Shown: positions 18,221-27,432, counted from the first letter of the stretch. The stretch: 64,000 nucleotides of DNA from Arthrobacter silviterrae (GCF_011045165.1 NZ_JAAKZI010000018.1:1-64000), one strand, 5' to 3'. The notes: a model not told the origin generated them from the letters alone. Translations and numbers: made by a program.

Positions 18221-19317
18221 CAACCGATGACTTTGCGGAGCGGACACTGAAGGTCGGCGTCGTCGGCCTTGGCTGGGCCGGCCAGCAGCACCTGGCGGCC
18301 TTCAGCGCCCTGGACGGTGTGGACGTCGTCGCGCTTGCCGGCATGGAGGCCGATGTCCTGGCCGAACTCGCCGACACCTTCCAGGTGCCCCACGCCTTTG
18401 CCACCTGGCAGGAACTGCTGGAACTGGAGGGCCTCGACGCCGTCAGCATTGCCGTCCCCACCTTCCTTCACGCGCCCATCGCCGTGGCTGCGCTGGAGCG
18501 CGGCCTTCATGTCCTGAGCGAAAAGCCGCTGGCCCGCAACGGTGCCGAAGGTGCCGCGATGGTCGCGGCCGCGCGCCAGGCCGGGCGGGTTCTTGACGTC
18601 GTGTTCAACCACAGGCGCCGCGGGGACGTGCGCAAGCTCAAGGAAATCATCGACGGCGGCGGGCTGGGGCGGCCGTATTACGCCAAGGCATCCTGGCTGC
18701 GCCGGCGCGGCATCCCCACCCTCGGCAGCTGGTTCACCAACCCGGATCTTTCCGGCGGCGGCCCGCTGGCGGACATTGGCGTGCACGTCCTGGACTATGC
18801 ACTGCACCTGCTGGGTGAACCCAAGGTCATCTCCGTTTCGGCGTCGGCCTACGCGGAACTGGGCCCGCAGGGACGCGGCGGCGACGTGAACTACCTGGCC
18901 GCAGCGTCGGAGCACAAGTTTGAGGTGGAGGACTTTGCCTCCGCCTTCATCCGGCTCGAAGGCGGCGTGACGCTGGTCCTGGAGGCGGGCTGGGCCAGCT
19001 ACCGGGACCCGGCAGACCTCATGGATTTCCGGGTCTACGGGACCGACGGCGGCGCCGAATTGCGGGCTGCCCAGTCCCAGTCAATCTCCGACGCCGGCCT
19101 GCACGTCTTTACGGACGGGGATGGCCAGAACGCCGACTACGTGGCGGAGGTTCCCGAGGACGGCAACCACAGGGCCGTGGTGGAGGACTTCGTGGCCGCC
19201 ATCCGCTCGGGGTCCGAAAACTGGGGCCGGCACGACGGCTCCGTGGCACTGACCCGGGCACTGGTCATCGACGCCTGCTACCTTTCAGCCCGCGAACAAC
19301 GAGAAGTGGAGCTTTAG
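18217..19317 (+). CDS. Gfo/Idh/MocA-family oxidoreductase, 366 aa
   Basis: A predicted NAD(P)-dependent sugar or cyclitol dehydrogenase. An N-terminal Rossmann fold ([17 protein letters not shown], residues about 12-28) carries the EKP signature (LSEKPLARN, near residue 100). A C-terminal alpha/beta domain follows, with [18 protein letters not shown]. Some members of this fold are NAD-dependent glycosidases, so an oxidative glycosidase role in this locus is possible. The ATG overlaps the GH125 stop, which indicates coupled translation, and the ThuA-like gene starts two bases after its stop. The substrate cannot be read from the sequence. Confidence 0.88.
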   Translation: MTTDDFAERTLKVGVVGLGWAGQQHLAAFSALDGVDVVALAGMEADVLAELADTFQVPHAFATWQELLELEGLDAVSIAVPTFLHAPIAVAALERGLHVLSEKPLARNGAEGAAMVAAARQAGRVLDVVFNHRRRGDVRKLKEIIDGGGLGRPYYAKASWLRRRGIPTLGSWFTNPDLSGGGPLADIGVHVLDYALHLLGEPKVISVSASAYAELGPQGRGGDVNYLAAASEHKFEVEDFASAFIRLEGGVTLVLEAGWASYRDPADLMDFRVYGTDGGAELRAAQSQSISDAGLHVFTDGDGQNADYVAEVPEDGNHRAVVEDFVAAIRSGSENWGRHDGSVALTRALVIDACYLSAREQREVEL

Positions 19318-19319
19318 CC

Positions 19320-20066
19320 ATGAACCCCCAAAGCCTGCGCATCACCGTCTGGAATGAAGGCGTGCACGAGGCCCGCCAGGACCCGCCCGCCATTGCCGGC
19401 TATTACCCGAATGGCATGCACGGCGCCATCGCGGAAGGGCTGGCCGGGCACTTTCCTGGCGCGCTCATCCGGACAGCCGTCCTTGCCGATCCGGAGCACG
19501 GACTCAGCGAGGACGTGCTTGCGGACACGGACGTGCTGCTGTGGTGGGGACACCTGGCACACGGCGACGTCAGTGACGAGGTGGTGGAGCGCGTGCGCCG
19601 CCATGTCCTCGGTGGCATGGGGCTGCTGGTGCTCCACTCGGCCCATTTTTCCAAGATCTTCATCAGCCTGATGGGCACCACCTGCTCGCTGCAGTGGCGC
19701 AATGACGGCGAACGGGAGCTGGTGTGGAACGTCAACCCGACCCACCCCATTGCCGAGGGCATCACCGGGCCCATCGTCATCCCGGAGCAGGAAATGTACG
19801 GAGAATTCTTTGACATCCCCACCCCGGACGATTTGGTGTTCATCAGCTCGTTCGACGGCGGCGAGGTGTTCCGCTCCGGTGTCACCTTCACGCGCGGCAG
19901 GGGCCGGATCTTTTACTTCAGCCCCGGCGACCAGGAATACCCCGTCTACAACCAGGCCGAGATCCGCCAGGTCCTCGCCAATGGCGTCAAGTGGGCCGCC
20001 CAGCACGGCATCGAGCGCCAGGCCCCTTCCGTGGGCAACCCCCAGCGCGGCTCCTTCGGTAGCTGA
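19320..20066 (+). CDS. ThuA-like domain protein, 248 aa
   Basis: Belongs to the ThuA (trehalose utilisation) fold, a glutamine-amidotransferase-like domain often found beside Gfo/Idh dehydrogenases. Seen are [13 protein letters not shown] at the start, [28 protein letters not shown], the region THPIAEGI, and [13 protein letters not shown] near the C-terminus. The ribosome site is GTGGAGC. It ends the GH125 / dehydrogenase / ThuA operon. The biochemical activity of the family is poorly defined; a role in handling an oxidised sugar made by the neighbouring dehydrogenase is an inference from context. Confidence 0.85.
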   Translation: MNPQSLRITVWNEGVHEARQDPPAIAGYYPNGMHGAIAEGLAGHFPGALIRTAVLADPEHGLSEDVLADTDVLLWWGHLAHGDVSDEVVERVRRHVLGGMGLLVLHSAHFSKIFISLMGTTCSLQWRNDGERELVWNVNPTHPIAEGITGPIVIPEQEMYGEFFDIPTPDDLVFISSFDGGEVFRSGVTFTRGRGRIFYFSPGDQEYPVYNQAEIRQVLANGVKWAAQHGIERQAPSVGNPQRGSFGS

Positions 20067-20539
20067 CAAGAGTCGAGCCGTCCGGCCCCGGTGGTCGAGC
20101 AGCGAGACCCCGCCTCCGTTGGTCGAGCAGCGAGCTCTGCGCGCGCGCCGAGACCAGGCGGGCAGCCCTGCTGCGCCGAAAGCGGGGCCAACCCGCCGGA
20201 AACCAGGCTCCGATTACGAATGACGGGGCCAACCCGCACGTGCGGTGTATTTTTCCGGTGCGTTCGCGGGGTGGCCCCGCAGTCGTGGAAAGCACCGCGG
20301 GGAGCCGCCGTTATCGCGGCTTGGCCCCGCAGTCGCCGTCCATCCCATGGTCTGGCGCGCTCGCAGGACTCGCTGCTCGACCAGCGGGGCGGGCGGTGGT
20401 TGAGCTTGTCGAAATCCTCGGTCTCGACGCGCTCGCGGGGCTCGCTGCTCGACCAGCGGTGGTTGAGCCCCGCTGGTCGAGCTTGTCGAAACCTTGCTCG
20501 ACCAGCGGGTCGTGGCGGGTTCGATGGCTGGAGCGCGCG
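20067..20539. repeat. 473-base gap filled with REP-like repeats
   Basis: No credible gene. Copies of a short element, GGTCGAGCAGCGAG, occur at 20093 and 20121; its reverse complement occurs at 20369 and 20441. GGTTGAGCTTGTCGAAA-like segments lie at about 20398-20414 and 20475-20492. Between them, about 20175-20340 is a GC-rich segment that resembles 54040-54200. The inverted copies can fold into hairpins and may stop transcription from the ThuA operon. Related sequence continues at 21155-21240. Confidence 0.75.
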
Positions 20540-21082
20540 TCAGCCGGCGGCGCTGGACCGCAGTCGTTCGACGATCCGGAGGAGACCCGCTGGGTCTTGC
20601 CCGTATGTCACGGCGCCCTCTTCGTCGCCCGGGATGTCAAAGCGATCGAAGAAGTCCCGGAGGGCTTCCGGCGACACCGTTAGCGCATTGGCGTCCTCGC
20701 GTTGATTGCGTTCCGTCAGGCGGGCCAGTGCCGTACCGTAACTAACGGGTAGGTACACGAGAACGGGGATGCCGCCGGCGTCGCGGACGGTTGACTGCCA
20801 ATGACGCCTTTCGGCCCGAGTCCACAGGCCATGGTCGAGTACTACGTCGCGACCGGTGGCAAGCTCCCCAATGAGCCTATTCCGGACGGTCCCCACGGCG
20901 GCGGATTCACGTTCGTAGTAGCCGTCCTCCGGATAGTCGATGCCATACCGCCCGTGTGTGCGAAACACTTCCTCATCGACTGAGGCCCTGATCATCCCGT
21001 ATGTGGCAAGAGTCTCGGAAAGCGTGGTCTTTCCCGAACCGGTCACGCCTGCCAGGAGCACGGCGACGGGTATGCGAATCAT
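20540..21082 (-). CDS. P-loop NTPase / AAA_33-type kinase, 180 aa
   Basis: A small predicted ATP-dependent kinase of the zeta-toxin / AAA_33 group. Walker A is LAGVTGSGKTT at residues about 7-17. SVDEEVFR is a likely substrate-binding segment. A second motif, DVVLDHGLWTRAERRHW, is typical of these small-molecule kinases, followed by VLVYLPVSYGTALARLTER. The start at 21082 has GAGGAG five bases upstream; four extra codons are possible. The gene is isolated between repeat segments and on the opposite strand from its left neighbours, so it is probably not part of the glycan pathway. The substrate is unknown. Confidence 0.8.
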   Translation of the reverse strand: MIRIPVAVLLAGVTGSGKTTLSETLATYGMIRASVDEEVFRTHGRYGIDYPEDGYYERESAAVGTVRNRLIGELATGRDVVLDHGLWTRAERRHWQSTVRDAGGIPVLVYLPVSYGTALARLTERNQREDANALTVSPEALRDFFDRFDIPGDEEGAVTYGQDPAGLLRIVERLRSSAAG

Positions 21083-21262
21083 GGTTCTCCTCAATATTAG
21101 GTTTGCGCCGCAGCTGTGGTCGGGCCTTTCAAGCCCTGGCTCAGCCCCGCTGGTTGTTCCTGTCGAAATTGGGCTCCACCCGCTGCTCGACCCTGGGGTC
21201 TCGACGCGCTCGCAGGGCTCGCTGCTCGACCAACGGGGAGCTCCGTCCGGCCCGCCGCCCGG
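21083..21262. repeat. REP-like repeat between kinase and GH18 genes
   Basis: A short gap with another copy of the repeat family found at 20.1-20.5 kb: ATTGGGCTCCACC, then GGTCTCGACGCGCTCGCAGG and CTCGCTGCTCGACC around 21195-21232. No gene seen. Confidence 0.6.
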
Positions 21263-22135
21263 TCAGCGGGTGCGGCCCTGCTCCATGGCTGCCCCCATCG
21301 CCTGGGCCCACTCCCACGGCGCAGCGGTTCCGCCGGGCTCCGAGTTGAAGTATTCCCAGGACGACATGCCGCCAAAATCCGGGTACTTGGCGGCCAGCGA
21401 TGCCACCGTCTTATTGAGCACGGCAGGTTCCACAAACCCCTTTCCGTGCATGGGGTGGGTGCTGGTCCCCGCAACCACCTTGGCGGCCGGGAAAACACCC
21501 CGGGAAATGATGGCGTCATATTCGGCCGTGCTGTCCAGCACGCCCCAGCCGCAGTAAAACTGGGTGTTCATCCAGTCGATCTGGCCGCCGTGGGTGGCCC
21601 AGAGTTCCTCGTAGTCGAAGCCGGAGAGGTTTCCGCCGCCGGACAGGGCCGTGGCCACCGGGGCCAGCGTAATGATGAAGTCCGGGCCGAAGTCTGCGCG
21701 CAGTGCGTCGACCAGGTGGCGTGCACCCTCCACCGACATGTCCTCCTCGACATCCAGGTCGATCCCGTCCAGCCGGTACGTGCCGATGAGCTCGCGCAGC
21801 GGCGGGTAGTAGGTGCCGAAGGTGGCGGGTTCAAGCCGCTCGAAACTGCCCATCGCGGCCCCGCCCAGCATCCCGATCACGGCCACGCCCTGCTCCTGCA
21901 CGGCGGCCAGCTCGGCCCACATCGCCTGGTTGTCGGGGTGGTCGGCGGGGTCGTCATTGAGCGTGATGTCCCCGGGCTCGGCGTTGACATGGATGGCACC
22001 CACAATGATGGCCGTCAGCTCCCGGCAGCGGCGTGCCAGTTCCACGGGGGACACCAGGGCCCCGTCCACCCGGTTCGTCTGGTAGTAGACCACCACGCGT
22101 CCGGGGGCGGCTGGGTTGAGGGGCGTAGCTGTCAT
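21263..22135 (-). CDS. GH18 endo-beta-N-acetylglucosaminidase-like, 290 aa
   Basis: A single-domain GH18 barrel. The catalytic DxxDxDxE motif appears as DGIDLDVEE, with the acid Glu near residue 130. Other features are IIVGAIHVN, AVIGMLGGAAMGSF and the C-terminal GGMSSWEYFNSEPGG. Size and motifs resemble EndoH-like enzymes that cut between the two core GlcNAc residues of N-glycans, but a chitinase cannot be ruled out from motifs alone. There is no signal peptide, which is unusual for EndoH-type enzymes and suggests intracellular action on imported glycans or glycopeptides. It is divergent from GH92, with the shared operator at 22201-22216 between them. Confidence 0.87.
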   Translation of the reverse strand: MTATPLNPAAPGRVVVYYQTNRVDGALVSPVELARRCRELTAIIVGAIHVNAEPGDITLNDDPADHPDNQAMWAELAAVQEQGVAVIGMLGGAAMGSFERLEPATFGTYYPPLRELIGTYRLDGIDLDVEEDMSVEGARHLVDALRADFGPDFIITLAPVATALSGGGNLSGFDYEELWATHGGQIDWMNTQFYCGWGVLDSTAEYDAIISRGVFPAAKVVAGTSTHPMHGKGFVEPAVLNKTVASLAAKYPDFGGMSSWEYFNSEPGGTAAPWEWAQAMGAAMEQGRTR

Positions 22136-22200
22136 GGCAATCCTTTACGACGTGGTGCCTGCCGGAAAATCCCGAAAAGGCGTCTCTGGTGATGGACTTA

Positions 22201-22216
22201 ACTTATGCGCTTAAGC
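22201..22216. promoter_or_regulatory. Candidate operator ACTTATGCGCTTAAGC
   Basis: Second copy of the 16-base site found at 7721-7736, with one mismatch and the same CTTA-n-GCGC-n-TAAG dyad (22202-22215). It lies between the divergent GH18 and GH92 genes, 65 bases before the first and 93 before the second. Two copies in two divergent gaps of one functional locus make a shared regulator likely. Confidence 0.6.
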
Positions 22217-22308
22217 ATAGAATAGTTATGCCGTGCGTCACAGCATTCCGCTCCCGGTGCCGCGCGTCCCCACAGACCTCATCCCTTCCTGACCTCCAAG
22301 GAACAGCC

Positions 22309-25300
22309 ATGGAATTGCTGCCCCACAGCGGCCCCTCCCACACGCCCAGCTCGCGCCCGGGGCAGGGCTTCAACACCGCCTCCCCGTGGCGCTACGCCGT
22401 TTCCGCCAACGAGCCCAAGGACACGGCCGACGCAGGAGCCCCCTTGGGTGCGGAGCGCACGGTTCGCGCCGTGCTGCGGGAGGAAACGCACCGGATCGCG
22501 GCGGGCAGCACCCTGAGGTACTTCCTCTACCCGGCGTTTGCCGGCAATGACGACGACCCGGCAGGCGGCTACGGGGACTGCGCCGCCGCCGTCGACCTGG
22601 TCCTGGACGGCGGCACCCGCCTCTCGGAGACCGGGCTGGCGGACCAATACGGCTTCGGGGCCGGCGCGAAGGCGCAGGGCGAAGCCAAGACGCTCATCCC
22701 TGACCAGTGGAACATCCGCACCGTGGACCTCTCCGCGCTCGCGGGCCGCACAGTCACCGCCGTCGAGGCCGCCGTGCACCTGCCCGGTGGCGTGCCGGAG
22801 GCCGCGCTGGAAGGATGGATCGACGGCGTCGAGCTTTATGTGGCTGCCGATCCGGCGGGGGAGGGGCGCCCCAGTGACCACGTGCTGACCACGCGCGGCA
22901 CGCATTCCTCCGGCGGGGTGTCGCGCGGCAACACGCTGCCGGCCGCGGCCGTGCCCTTCGGCTTCAACTTCATCACCCCCTGCACTGACGCCCGCACCAC
23001 CCAGTGGGTCTACGCCTACCACCAGCACGACGTGGCCCCCGGGGTGAGTGCCCTGCAGGCCCTGAGCATCTCCCACCAGCCCAGCCCGTGGATGAACGAC
23101 TACTCCGTGCTGCAGTTCATGCCCGGCACGGGCACCCCCGAGCTGGACCCTGCCACGCGCGCGCTGGCTTTCCGGCACGGCAACGAAGAGGCCGGGCCGC
23201 ACCGCTACCGCGTCACCTTCGACAACGGCCTGGTGGCCACGGCTGCGCCCGCCGACCACTCCGTGGCGCTCCGCTTCGAGTACCCGGAGGGCACAGGCAA
23301 CGACGGCGCAACGGGCGCCACCCTGCTGCTGGACCAGCTCGACAACAACGGCTCCCTGACCATCAGCACCGGAACCAACGGGCTGCCGGTGCTGTCCGGC
23401 TACGTGGACGGCAGCGAAAACTCCACCGCCCTGCGCATGTACTTTTACGCCGTGGCAGACCGCCCCGCCCTGGAATCCGGCATGTTCGACGCCGAACGCC
23501 CCGCCGGGTGGGTGCGGTTCGCACTGGATGAATCCCGCACCGTGAACGTCAAGGCGGCCACGTCCTTCATCAGCATCGCCCAGGCCCGCCACAGCCTGGC
23601 CCTGGAAATTCCCGACGGCGACGGCGTGGACCAGGTTGCGGCCCGCGCCAGGGAACTGTGGGACGCCAAGCTCGGCGCCGTCACCGTGCAGGGCGCCAGT
23701 GCGGACCAGCTCACCACGCTGTACTCCAACCTGTACCGGATGTTCCTGTACCCGAACTCGGCCAGCGAAAACGCGGGCACCACGGCTGAGCCCAAATGGC
23801 AGTACGCCAGCTTCCTCAAGCCCGCGGACGCCCACGGCGCCGAGGTGACCGGCGCGCAGCTGAACCCCGGCACCACCTTCGTCAACAACGGCTTCTGGGA
23901 CACCTACCGCACGGAATGGCCGGCACTGTGCCTGCTGGACCCCGACCGGGCAGGGAACATGCTGGACGGCTTCGTGGAGCACTACCGCGACGGCGGCTGG
24001 ACCCCCCGCTGGTCGGCACCCGGCTACTCGGATTGCATGGTGGGCACCAGCAGCGACCTGGTCTTTGCCGATGCCGCGCTCAACGGCGTGGGCGGCTTTG
24101 ACCTGGCCGACGCCTACGATTCCGCGCTGCGCAACGCCACCGTGCCCTCCGGTGATTCCGCCACGGGCCGCAAGGGGCTGGACGTGGGCATCTTCACCGG
24201 CTGGATCCCCAGCGACGCCACGGACGAGGCCATGTCCTGGTCGCTGGAAAACGCCATCAGCGACTACGGCGTGGCCCGCTTCTCCGAACTGCTGCTGGAA
24301 CGCGCCTCCGCGGAGGACCCCCGCCGCGCCGAGTATGCAGCCAACGCCGCCTACTTTGGCAACCGGGCCCGCGGCTACCGGCACCTCTTTGACCCGGCCA
24401 CCGGCTTCTTCCAGGGCCGCAACAGCGGGGGCGCCTTCAGCCACGGCCCGGACACCTTCGACCCCCGCACCTGGGGGCACGACTACACGGAAACCAACGC
24501 CTGGGGCATGGCCTTCAGCGTGCCGCAGGACGGTGCCGGCCTGGCCGCACTCCACGGCGGCCGGAAGGGCCTGGAAGCGAAGCTGGACGAGTACTTCGCC
24601 ACGCCCGAAACGGCCCGCCACGAGTTCAAGGGCTCCTACTGGGACGTGATCCATGAGATGACCGAGGCCCGCAACATCCGCATGGGCATGTTCGGCATCT
24701 CCAACCAACCGGCCCACCACGCCCCGTTCATGTACGCGTTCACGGACGCCCCGCACAAGACCCAGGCCATCACCCGCGAAAGCGTGGCCCGCCTCTTCAC
24801 CGGCAGCGAGATCGGCCAGGGCTACCCCGGGGACGAGGACAACGGCGAAATGTCCGCCTGGTACGTCTTTGCCGCGCTTGGTTTCTACCCGCTGTCCCTG
24901 GCCTCGGGCGGTTTCATCCTCACGGCGCCGCTCTATGCCGACGCCTCGGTCCGGCTCGCCACCGGCAACACCATCACAGTCCGGGCCGCCAACCACGGCC
25001 CCGAAAACGTGTACATCCAGTCCCTCACCGTCAATGGCGAGCCGTGGCACAGCACCTTCATCGATCATGCAACCCTGGCCGCCGGCGCCACGCTGGACTT
25101 TGTGATGGGCGCGGAACCGTCCTCGTGGGGGTCGTCTGCCGAAGCAGCCCCGCCGTCACTGGACGCCCCCGGCGAAACCCGGGCTCCGGCGTCGGACCTC
25201 ATAGCGCCCGACGGCGACATATCGGGGTCCGTGGACGCGCCGGAACTGCTGTTCAACAACACCTCCGAGGACGGCGTTTCCATGCCCGACGGCGGGTGGG

Positions 25301-25557
25301 CGGCCTATGCGCTCCAGGCACCCGCGGCCGTGACGCTGTATACCGTGACGGCCGGCCCGCAGCTCACCGGCTGGGTCCTGGAGGGCTCGCTGAACGGCGA
25401 TGACTGGACAGTCCTGGACACCCGCAGCGGCGAATCGTTCCTGTGGGAGCGCCAGACCCGCCCGTTCCAGGTGTCCGGCTGGCCGGCCACCCATTTCCGG
25501 CTGACGGCGGCGGGCGCGGCAACCGTGTACCAGCTGGAACTTTTCGCCGGGCTGTAA
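22309..25557 (+). CDS. GH92 alpha-mannosidase with C-terminal discoidin-like domain, 1082 aa
   Basis: A calcium-dependent exo-alpha-mannosidase (GH92 members cut alpha-1,2, alpha-1,3 or other mannose linkages). After an N-terminal segment that may bind sugar, the family core begins near residue 200: SHQPSPWMNDYSVLQFMPG near 257, NNGFWDTYRTEWPALCLLDP, YSDCMVGTSSDLVFADA, NQPAHHAPFMY near 800 and PGDEDNGEMSAWYVFAALGF near 840. The last about 110 residues resemble a coagulation-factor 5/8 carbohydrate-binding domain. The ATG at 22309 has AAGGAA upstream; earlier in-frame starts would run through the operator. There is no signal peptide, unlike many secreted GH92 enzymes. Confidence 0.93.
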   Translation: MELLPHSGPSHTPSSRPGQGFNTASPWRYAVSANEPKDTADAGAPLGAERTVRAVLREETHRIAAGSTLRYFLYPAFAGNDDDPAGGYGDCAAAVDLVLDGGTRLSETGLADQYGFGAGAKAQGEAKTLIPDQWNIRTVDLSALAGRTVTAVEAAVHLPGGVPEAALEGWIDGVELYVAADPAGEGRPSDHVLTTRGTHSSGGVSRGNTLPAAAVPFGFNFITPCTDARTTQWVYAYHQHDVAPGVSALQALSISHQPSPWMNDYSVLQFMPGTGTPELDPATRALAFRHGNEEAGPHRYRVTFDNGLVATAAPADHSVALRFEYPEGTGNDGATGATLLLDQLDNNGSLTISTGTNGLPVLSGYVDGSENSTALRMYFYAVADRPALESGMFDAERPAGWVRFALDESRTVNVKAATSFISIAQARHSLALEIPDGDGVDQVAARARELWDAKLGAVTVQGASADQLTTLYSNLYRMFLYPNSASENAGTTAEPKWQYASFLKPADAHGAEVTGAQLNPGTTFVNNGFWDTYRTEWPALCLLDPDRAGNMLDGFVEHYRDGGWTPRWSAPGYSDCMVGTSSDLVFADAALNGVGGFDLADAYDSALRNATVPSGDSATGRKGLDVGIFTGWIPSDATDEAMSWSLENAISDYGVARFSELLLERASAEDPRRAEYAANAAYFGNRARGYRHLFDPATGFFQGRNSGGAFSHGPDTFDPRTWGHDYTETNAWGMAFSVPQDGAGLAALHGGRKGLEAKLDEYFATPETARHEFKGSYWDVIHEMTEARNIRMGMFGISNQPAHHAPFMYAFTDAPHKTQAITRESVARLFTGSEIGQGYPGDEDNGEMSAWYVFAALGFYPLSLASGGFILTAPLYADASVRLATGNTITVRAANHGPENVYIQSLTVNGEPWHSTFIDHATLAAGATLDFVMGAEPSSWGSSAEAAPPSLDAPGETRAPASDLIAPDGDISGSVDAPELLFNNTSEDGVSMPDGGWAAYALQAPAAVTLYTVTAGPQLTGWVLEGSLNGDDWTVLDTRSGESFLWERQTRPFQVSGWPATHFRLTAAGAATVYQLELFAGL

Positions 25558-25578
25558 CCGGCAGGAACTTAAGGAATC

Positions 25579-27378
25579 ATGAAGACATATTTGCGCAGTT
25601 CCGGATTCATCATCAGCCAGACGTTCCGGGCCTCGCCGCGCCGGACCGTGATCACCATCGCCCTGTCCCTGGTCATGTCAGCCATCCCCGCCATGCAGGT
25701 GCTGGCGATTGCGGCGCTGGTCAATTCCCTCAAGGGCGCCCACGCGATGGGCGACGTCATTGTCCCGCTGCTGTGGGTGGTGCTCATTGTCGGATTCACC
25801 GGCCCCGTGCGGGTGGCCTGCGCCACGATCCGCCTGATGGCCATGACCCGGGCCGCCGCGGCCATGCAGACCAGGCTCGCTCACAGGGTGGCCCGGATGC
25901 GTCCTTCGGAGCTGGTGAAGCCGGCCACCACCACGGCCATCGAGAAGCACAACCGGGCCATTTCCGAACAGGTCAGCTACCAGTTCGAATCCCTTGTGGC
26001 CGGCGTTTTGGAGCAGACGCTGGCCGTGGTGGGCGTCATCATCGCCCTCTTTGCCTTCAGCAAGCTGGCCGGGCTCCTGGTCCTGCTGGCGTTGGTCCCC
26101 ACCATGGTTTCCGCCAAGATTCTGGGCGGCGTCCAGACCCGCATGTGGGAGAGCCTGGGCACCTTGTTTGGCCGGGAACGCTACCTGCGCGACCTGCTGG
26201 TGCGGGAAAAGACAGCCACGGAACTGTCGGGGCTGGGTACGGGAGAACGCGTGGCGGACATGGTCCGGAGCACGTGGACTGACGTGGTCGCGGCGCGGGA
26301 CAAGCTGTCCAAGGCCGTGCTGGGCATGGACTGGGCCATCGGTGCCATCACCACCGTGCTGCTGGTCGGCGCCATGGGGGCCGTGGTGGTGGACATGCAC
26401 TACGGGCCCGCGGCCGTGGCCGGCGTGTACGGGGTCATGGCCGCCATGGCGTCAGTGGGCGGTGCCGCCGGCTCCATTGGCGTCTCCGTGCAAAACTCGC
26501 CGCAATGCGAGGGGCTCCGGGTGTTTTTCGCCGATTCCGGCAAGCAAAAGCGCGGCGAACAGGTCATTGTCCCCACGGCCGAACGCCTGGCCGGGGCCAA
26601 CATGCAGCACCGCTACCCGGGGGCGGCGGTTGACACGCTCCGGGATGTCAGCGTTGAGGCCCGCCGCGGCGAGATCATCGCGCTGGTGGGCGTGAATGGC
26701 GCTGGAAAAACCACCACCGTGAACGCCCTGCTGGGCCTGACCGAACTCTCCGGCGGGACAGTTTCGATTGACGGGCAGACGCAGGCGGAACTGTCCGAGG
26801 ATGTCTGGCTGGGCTACTTCGGCCTGCTGACCCAGGAGTTTGGCCGCTACGAGATGACGATCCGGGAGGTGGTGTGCCTGGGCACCCCGCGCACCGGGAT
26901 CACGGACGAGGAGGTGTGGGCGGCGCTGGAATCCGCCCGCGCCGCGGACCTGGTCCGCAAGTTCCCACTCGGCCTGGACACCCAGCTGGGCGAACAGTGG
27001 GGCGGGCTGGGCGTTTCCGGCGGGCAGTGGCAGCGCCTGGCCCTAGCCCGCATCTACCTGCGCGACCCCGCCATCTGGGTGCTGGACGAGCCGACGTCGG
27101 CCATTGACGCCGAGGCCGAACAGGACATCTTCCGGGAACTCGCCAGGACCCGCCACAACCGCATCACCATCGTGGTCTCCCACCGGGCCTGGACGCTGAA
27201 GGGCATGGACCGGATTTACGTGATCGACGGCGGCCGGGTGGTCCAGCGGGGCCGTTATGAAGAGCTCATGGCTGAGCCCGGCCGCTTCAGCGAGATATTC
27301 GCCGAACAGCTCGACGGCGGCGTCAGCCGGCGGCCGCCCGTGGACCAGGCCCTGGGTGTGGCTGCAACTTCCCGGTAG
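25579..27378 (+). CDS. ABC transporter, fused permease and ATPase, 599 aa
   Basis: An exporter-type ABC half-transporter. An N-terminal transmembrane domain of about six helices (residues 20-320) is followed by an ATPase domain with Walker A GVNGAGKTT, signature VSGGQWQRLALARIYLRD (Val replaces the usual Leu), Walker B WVLDEPTSAID and switch His VVSHR. It begins 21 bases after GH92 with AAGGAAT, so the two may be co-transcribed. The exported substance is unknown. Such transporters occur in peptide-antibiotic and lipid export, but no precursor peptide or modifying enzyme was found nearby. Confidence 0.85.
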   Translation: MKTYLRSSGFIISQTFRASPRRTVITIALSLVMSAIPAMQVLAIAALVNSLKGAHAMGDVIVPLLWVVLIVGFTGPVRVACATIRLMAMTRAAAAMQTRLAHRVARMRPSELVKPATTTAIEKHNRAISEQVSYQFESLVAGVLEQTLAVVGVIIALFAFSKLAGLLVLLALVPTMVSAKILGGVQTRMWESLGTLFGRERYLRDLLVREKTATELSGLGTGERVADMVRSTWTDVVAARDKLSKAVLGMDWAIGAITTVLLVGAMGAVVVDMHYGPAAVAGVYGVMAAMASVGGAAGSIGVSVQNSPQCEGLRVFFADSGKQKRGEQVIVPTAERLAGANMQHRYPGAAVDTLRDVSVEARRGEIIALVGVNGAGKTTTVNALLGLTELSGGTVSIDGQTQAELSEDVWLGYFGLLTQEFGRYEMTIREVVCLGTPRTGITDEEVWAALESARAADLVRKFPLGLDTQLGEQWGGLGVSGGQWQRLALARIYLRDPAIWVLDEPTSAIDAEAEQDIFRELARTRHNRITIVVSHRAWTLKGMDRIYVIDGGRVVQRGRYEELMAEPGRFSEIFAEQLDGGVSRRPPVDQALGVAATSR

Positions 27379-27432
27379 GCTGGCAGCGTGCCGGCCGGAC
27401 AGGCCAGCGCCAGGTCCGATGGACAGGAGAGC

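Noticed and set aside
20540..21082. Zeta-type toxin of a toxin-antitoxin pair
   Set aside because: The kinase fold is similar, but no small antitoxin gene is adjacent; it is better called an AAA_33-type kinase.
22279..25068. 929-codon open frame antisense to GH92
   Set aside because: A shadow caused by high GC content; no family motifs, while the sense frame is a full GH92 enzyme.
25579..27378. Bacteriocin or lanthipeptide export system
   Set aside because: No precursor peptide, modification enzyme or peptidase domain is found around the exporter.
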